Below, in pieces: positions 58,901-64,000 of a DNA stretch of 64,000 nt. Origin of the DNA: Trichosphaerium sp. ATCC 40318 (taxonomy: Eukaryota > Discosea > Flabellinia > Trichosidae). Numbering within the stretch: the stretch's first letter is position 1; every line of letters starts with the position of its first letter. The stretch is taken from assembly GCA_038496445.1 (NCBI GenBank), contig JALMLS010000253.1:62001-126000 (forward strand), given 5' to 3'. The translations under genes and the position numbers were made by a program. Below the pieces are notes generated by a model, which was not told the origin of the DNA, did no database searches, and saw only the letters and a list, made by a program, of their open reading frames with translations.

Positions 58901-61373
58901 TCTAGAACTGAACAGAGATGTTTCCTTCTTGTATAGCATGTACGGTTCAAGAATCGGAAGCTGACAACTAAGCAAACATAAGTATTTTCAAAAGTAGAAC
59001 TCATACCGTCCTCCAATACGCGTCATTGCCTTACAAAACTTTAAGCACGATGAAAGAAATTGATCCAAGCAGTGATTCTTGTAAGTTACAACAACAACAG
59101 GGCCATCAGGATTAGCACTTAAGATCATCTCTGTCAACTTCAACGCAACATATGTCTACATAAAGAATAAACATTCTTGTAGCACGTAACCAAAAATTTT
59201 AGTACTACCTTTCCAGCGCCTGGAGGACCTTGTATGAGAGCGATAGGATTTTTCATTACATTGGCTATAGCTTCAAACTGTGTATCATCTACCAACGTGC
59301 TAAACTACTTGTTAAATCTATTACATTAATAAAGTTATACCAAACGTGTTTATAGCTTGGAAGCTGAGATGAACGAATAATCATTGAATGCCCAGTGAGA
59401 GGTTTTATGTCTACTACACCTAAGTACTCAGGTATCTTTTCGTAAAATACACCTATGGGATTTATTATTTTCTAGTAGTACTACTTGAAACAACTTACCA
59501 TCTACAAGAGACTCTGAGAAAGGTAAACTATCAGAGGAGAAATCAAGCAATCTTTTCAGTACGGGCTGATATGCTCTGTAATATGCTGGACTTTCTACCA
59601 TAACAGCATTCTTCCATTTTGACATAGTTTCCAGGGCTTCATACGTGTCCATTTCTTCCACTTTGACTAGTATCGTATCCTTTTCTATCACGCAATTGAC
59701 ATTAGATTTTCCTACAAGAACAAAGAAAAGTACGTACTTGGGTCTGGTTCCTTGTTTATTACTGTAGCATAGACGACATTATCATCAAAAGTTCCACTTC
59801 CAGAAAAACATAACAGGTTCCCTTGCATCAAGCTTCTTCCCTTTCTCCAATCTTTGCGTGCTTTGTGCGCTTTAGCTGTTAAGGCAATACCATATCCGCG
59901 ACAATGAGGAGCAAAATATACACCAGCAAGGTTTACGTTTGTAAATACTTTAATATCACGTGGATCATATTCCTATTTTTTAGCGTAAGTATATACCTGT
60001 ATACTACTAATGTCAAGTCATACGGCAGCAAGAATATTCTTCATGCCACGTGCAAGTGCAGTGAAGCAATCAGCTCGAAGTAATCGAAAATATGTATCCA
60101 AATATTCATCGGCGTCGTCATAAGGCCCACTTGTTTTCACAATAGGTAGAGGCGTTTCTAAGATCGTCTCTTTGCCAATAAATTCTTCTAATAGTTGGAG
60201 TTAACACCACAACGGATAACAAAAGGACAGCTGAAATACCTTGAGCTGGAAATAACGACAGCTCGTGCCATTCCAAAAGTGACACGTGTTGAGTTGGAAG
60301 AATAGCCGAAACTAAATATTCAAGAACCTTGTTACCGCTTTCAGTATCAAGGCTCACCAACATCTCAAACAAAGGCATCACATTCCTGACATACTTGGGA
60401 CAGTACTTTGCGAAAAGACCAAGAAATTCCCATAAATATTCTAACTCGCCACCCTGCTCTAATAAAGCAGCGTATGGATATACTGAGGATTGACTAAGCA
60501 GTGAACTATCTACTGTCGCTAGACCTTCAAAGAGTTTACTTCGTCTAAAAAATAATAGTGGTGAGCCTGATTCAACCAGCTGTACAAGTACCTTGATGTG
60601 TCCTTTATTATTTGGAGCATTATAAAACATTTTCTTAGTACTATTGCAGTGACGGCAGAGTTCCATGATTTTGATACCATAAAGCCTTTCCAGACGTGCG
60701 GGAACTAGTGACATTAACAAAGAAAAAGAGGATACGGTGCATAAGAGGTGGTTACCTGAGTGATTAATGAAAAAACTTGAAGAGGTGTCTTTTTCATGAG
60801 GATATTACCGAAAGCTCTACAATCTTCAGCGGCCTGGCAACGCACCCAAGTAAGAGATTTAGCCCAAAAAGAGCCCTTGTGTTCTCGGTAACTACCGCTG
60901 ATGATATTTCCTTTTTGGAGTAACTCACGTAATAAAGCTAAAGCGACAGGATCCAAAACATTAAAATTAGAAGCCCTGGAAATAAAAAAAAATAATTAAA
61001 AAACACCAAACAAACCTTTGTCAAGAAAAAAAATCACGTGCCTGAACTTAATTTCGACTGTACTATCGTTCAAAAGAACGAGTTTGCCGAATAAGTCGTC
61101 ATTTTGTTTGTTCAAGACGATGACTCTCCCTTTATTGAAATCTACGTTCGTCGACCTCTTGAAAGGTGATTTAAGCAATGGAGGATCGAACTTGTTCTGT
61201 TTCACTTTGTGATATGCGTTCGGCTTTTTTCCTTGCTTGGCGCTGTTCCCTTTAATACCTTTCTTGGCGTTTCTTTGCTTATTGGAAGCCTTTGGAGCCT
61301 TTGAACGCTTTGCGTTACGCTTACGATTATTGCGCTTCTTTGGAGGCGGTTTATTAGGTTGTCGCTCTGCCAT
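55981..61373 (-). CDS. ZNFX1-like SF1 RNA helicase with C-terminal PARP-like (ADP-ribosyltransferase) domain
   Basis: ATG 61373 begins a Lys/Arg/Asn-rich tail (MAERQPNKPPPKKRNNRKRN). A helical N-terminal region follows (DPVALALLRELLQKGNIISG, VRNVMPLFEMLVSLDTESGN), then DADEYLDTYFRLLRADCFTA, typical of the ZNFX1 family. The SF1 helicase core has QGPPGAGK (Walker A), VLIVEEAAEVLESN (motif II, EEAA), LIGDHKQLRPN (III), LGQQNRMRPEFAELL (IV) and GLSRAKCGLYIFGN (VI). A cysteine knuckle CPRCGNVEVGCHLGNKHC comes next. The last 650 bp add LVPFWHCTSLDIALKI, STGFASLQRLDEGWYGKGMY, NPVLLLAICALGHPYPVIH and FDEIVLFQEASVLPCAIF, the layout of a PARP catalytic fold with H, Y and E in place. ZNFX1 proteins act in small-RNA and antiviral pathways. 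The ART tail is an inference from motif order. TAA at 55981-55983. Confidence 0.82.
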
Positions 61374-61766
61374 GAGATAACCTTGCTCTCAGAGACTTAA
61401 CTACACTACGGCGTCAAAAACAATCAAGAATAGTTTTGACATTTTGAAGCTGTCAAAACCAAGCCTGATAATTTTTTGTCTGATACTAATCTATCCGTAA
61501 GTGTACTTTTTCTGTTACTTACTTCTTTGCATTCCCTTTATATATCTTAATGATTGCAACAACAGAAATTAAACCAACGCTGAAGAGCATGAAACCAACC
61601 AAAAAGCAAAAAACAGCCAAAACACTGAAGTTAGCTCAATATTTTTATTAGAGCTAGCCTTGCTTTATATGTAGTTTACTTGTTCTTTAACTACTTCTTG
61701 CAATTTCAGAGAAACGCTCCAACTTAAAGTGCTAGCGAATAACAGCCTAATATACTGGAAAACCAG
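61374..61766. other. Intergenic region between divergent genes
   Basis: It separates the helicase start from the AlkB-like exons. A frame with a genuine ATG at 61551 (MIATTEIKPTLKSMKPTKKQ) ends at TAG after about 34 codons and could be the first exon of the AlkB-like gene, but I could not find a clean splice to the next exon. Confidence 0.4.
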
Positions 61767-62440
61767 ATTTCTTACCATGTAAACAAAGGTCAACTATTTT
61801 CAACAAATTAAGAGAAGAATTGGAATGTAAACAACCTCAGATTACAATGTTTGGTAAGAAGGTTAATATACCTCGCTTACAGCAATGGGTGGCCGATCCA
61901 GGTAATACTTCATTGTCAGCAAGAAATACCACGAGGCTCAGTTTTTCCTCTTTTTTTCGTTCTTTTTGATTGATAGTTTTCTATAGGTGTTAAAGCGGAG
62001 TTATTTCTGAAAACAACACAACTACCTTGGTTTCCAGAGATTTTAGAAATCAAGAAACAAATTGAAGGCATTCTAGACTTTAAATTCGATTGTTGTTTGA
62101 TACAACTGTACAAAAATGGAAAAGATAGCAATGGATACCACAGTGATCGTGAAGCAAATCATAAAGTAACTTACAATACCTCTATAATAACAACTTCATA
62201 AATATGGTATTGTATTAATCATACGTTTAGGGAAAGAATGTAATTGCATCTGTATCTGTGGCCACAAGACGTTTTGTTTATAAGGATAATTATGATAAAA
62301 AGAATTAAGTTGAGTATAAGCTTATATCAAGTAGCTTGATTGTTATGGCAGGTGATACACAAAAGCACTGGAAGAACGCTATCCTCAAACAACCTAAAAT
62401 AACAGAACCAAGGAATAATCTAACGTTCAGAAAGTCTTAA
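61767..62440 (+). pseudogene. AlkB-like dioxygenase copy with in-frame stop and lost iron ligand
   Basis: Three exons reconstruct an ALKBH2/3-type protein: FNKLREELECKQPQITMFGK, KVNIPRLQQWVADPG, LPWFPEILEIKKQIEGI, LIQLYKNGKDSNGYHSDREA, NVIASVSVATRRFVYKDN, then a TAA at 62306-62308 in the same frame, after which family sequence resumes (EYKLISSSLIVMAGDTQKHW, then ITEPRNNLTFRKS). Functional relatives repair alkylated bases with Fe(II) and 2OG, using HxD and a distal His. Here HSD remains, but the distal His in the W-x-H motif is Asn (HWKNAIL). The nonsense codon plus the lost ligand argue for a decayed gene. A sequencing error could explain the stop, not the His change. The 5' exon is unresolved. 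Confidence 0.72.
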
Positions 62441-62713
62441 CATATTCAATGTACATTAGGTATGCTATTTAATAAAAGTATGCTTATACGCTTTGAGGTT
62501 TCTCGTGGACGACAAACATTCTGGAGAAGTCATGTTGTTGCTGTACTAGGCGAAAGAAATTGGTATCAAAAGTGCAAAATGACAGCTAAAACACGTGCTT
62601 AAAATACTAGACAGTCATGATGGCATTCAGGTTTCACTTGTAGCGATTTATGATAAAGGTACATTTTATTTCTACATTGCAAAGCACGTGATGTGCATTG
62701 TTGGTTATACGTT

Positions 62714-64000
62714 TTAGCACTGGCTATTTCCTATGATTGTAATGATAGTTACAAGAGGGAATCCAGAATCACCTGATCCATTTTGTTGACTGAAAGGTGT
62801 TGATACAATAGTAAGATCCACTTCATCGTTTTGAGAGTCACAAATAGGATTAGCGTCCAAAGGCAAAGATATACTCGCAGGCACATTAACATTTCTATTG
62901 TATCAAACGTCAGAGTGAGCAAAAACCATTAAAATGAATCGAATCGTGGACTTACACTGAAATTGGTGATCCTGCTCCGCTTATGTCAAACTTAACTGAT
63001 CCAACTGGACCTACTACAGATGCTTCGATAGTTATACTTGCTGTTTGAACAGCAGTAACGTTGATAATATTCCCATTGAATAATGCTTCTTTCAAAACAG
63101 TTGTTCCACTTAACAATTTGATACTTGGTACTGTAGAGCAAGAAGCATCTCCAGAAACTGGTGCAGAAAAAGCATCATCTGGTACAGAACCATCCGTATT
63201 CCGCCTGATAATCTCGGCCATTGTAACTTGACGTACTTCCTCAAGTTCCTCTAGAGAAAAGGTTGTTAGATTATCAAACCGCTATAGGGTCTTCTGTAAC
63301 TTGGTTTCGTACGTTGAGTAAGACCAGGCTCATTTACACCTGGTAGATTGCCAAAAGAAGGTAGTCCCTCATACCAGAACCTATCGCCATCTCTAGCACG
63401 TCTGAACTGATCAAGAAGAATTCTTGATGATGTACGACCAAGTACTGATCCTATTTCTCTCTTTTCAGCCATCGAAGCAAACCATGGATCCAAAGCAGAA
63501 AGTTTCTTGTATATCTTTAAAAAGTAGTAAGTACGGCATGCTTCAATCGTCTCATTCATCGATGCGTACCTCTCTTGTGTTTGTGGCTAAGTTTGGTACG
63601 TCAGGGAATTGATCAAGCCATGATTCGAAACAAGCAAGATCGTCAATTTCTGACTGAGGAGTGGAATTACAAGTATCATATAAACTCTTTGTCCCAGGAA
63701 CCAATGGATTCCAGCTCTTGAATACAGTTTCGAAATCTGGTACACCATTATCACGTGCACGTGCCATGTTCAAAGATACAACATCTGAAATAATCATTAG
63801 TAGAGCAAGACGGTGTTGAAGCGGCGTAAAAAACTGTAACGTGTTGCGTACCAATGCCGGTATTTGATTCTGTTGGAATGTTGAAGTTTCGTAAAATATC
63901 TGAGACCATGTGATCAACTTCCTCTATTGGTGTGTACAAGATAGCACGTGCAATATTATCTAAAGTGCCACCAGCACAAGCCTTTCAAACAAACAGTGAA
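62714..64000 (-). CDS. Animal-type heme peroxidase, C-terminal part (runs off window)
   Basis: Read from the window edge: DNIARAILYTPIEEVDHMV, SDVVSLNMARARDNGVPDFE, CFESWLDQFPDV, KEREIGSVLGRTSSRILLDQ-like exon (63266-63520), then FRRARDGDRFWYEGLPSFGN. These match the C-terminal half of peroxidasin/An_peroxidase domains (SLNxxRxRDxG; DQFxRxRDGDRFWYE). The proximal and distal haem histidines would lie upstream, outside the window. A strand-rich C-terminal extension (MAEIIRRNTDGSVPDD, LFNGNIINVTAVQTASITIE) ends in a hydrophobic VTIITIIGNSQC, TAA at 62714-62716, possibly a membrane or GPI anchor. Such enzymes use hydrogen peroxide to oxidise halides or proteins outside the cell. Short introns as elsewhere. 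Confidence 0.85.

Noticed and set aside
62470-62770. Plus-strand frames such as LLKILDSHDGIQVSLVAIYD downstream of the AlkB-like exons
   Set aside because: The last part is antisense to the peroxidase C-terminal exon, there is no consistent start, and the needed splice sites are weak.

Overview
The window is nuclear DNA of a compact, AT-rich eukaryotic genome, most likely a unicellular or simple heterotroph. Nearly all genes are broken by short introns, mostly 35-100 bp. The donor is very often GTACGT or GTACGC, the acceptor TAG, AAG or CAG, with a CTAAC/CTAAT-like branch site just before it. Stop codons follow the standard code. The gene set (U2A', VPS52 of GARP, a gamma-tubulin complex protein, a WD40 protein, an animal-type heme peroxidase, a ZNFX1-like helicase) is eukaryotic, but I cannot name the lineage. 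I found no tRNA, rRNA, CRISPR or recognisable transposon. All gene models were spliced by hand, so outer ends and small exons are approximate.

Layout. 1-662: partial EF-hand (calmodulin-like) gene, minus. 822-6102, plus: an F-box protein, an intronless SRPBCC protein and a secreted GH13 alpha-amylase. 6200-8590, minus: a type I membrane protein. 9699-19145, minus: a very large gene that appears to join a PH-like N-terminus, a protein kinase and a degenerate dual-specificity phosphatase. 19226-22627, plus: a WD40 protein and a 2OG-Fe(II) oxygenase. 23039-24400, minus: a small secreted Cys-rich gene inside a duplicated block whose inverted partner lies at 37640-39350. 24400-26762 is gene-poor. 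26763-28131, minus: a RibD_C-like reductase. 28475-39344, plus: U2A', an ankyrin protein, a PRiA4_ORF3-like zinc-finger protein, a LamG-type membrane protein and Cys-rich copy B. 39625-41323, minus: a MORN_2/YwqK repeat protein. 42926-45824, plus: a secreted lamin-tail-domain protein. 46074-50424 minus: gamma-tubulin complex protein. 50505-51301 plus: cupin. 51574-55770 minus: VPS52. 55981-61373 minus: ZNFX1-like helicase ending in a PARP-like domain. 61767-62440 plus: AlkB-like pseudogene. 62714-64000 minus: heme peroxidase running off the window.

Three themes stand out. First, secretion and surface display: amylase, peroxidase, three large ectodomain proteins (two with membrane anchors, most with Pro/Thr linkers) and two Cys-rich GPI-type proteins suggest a cell that feeds or signals through its surface. 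Second, housekeeping genes for splicing, GARP tethering and microtubule nucleation. Third, unusual fusions and dead enzymes: kinase plus pseudophosphatase, helicase plus ADP-ribosyltransferase-like domain, and an AlkB copy with a stop codon and a lost iron ligand. Two sequence-level oddities run through the window: the hexamer CACGTG is far more common than composition predicts, and splice donors favour C at +4.
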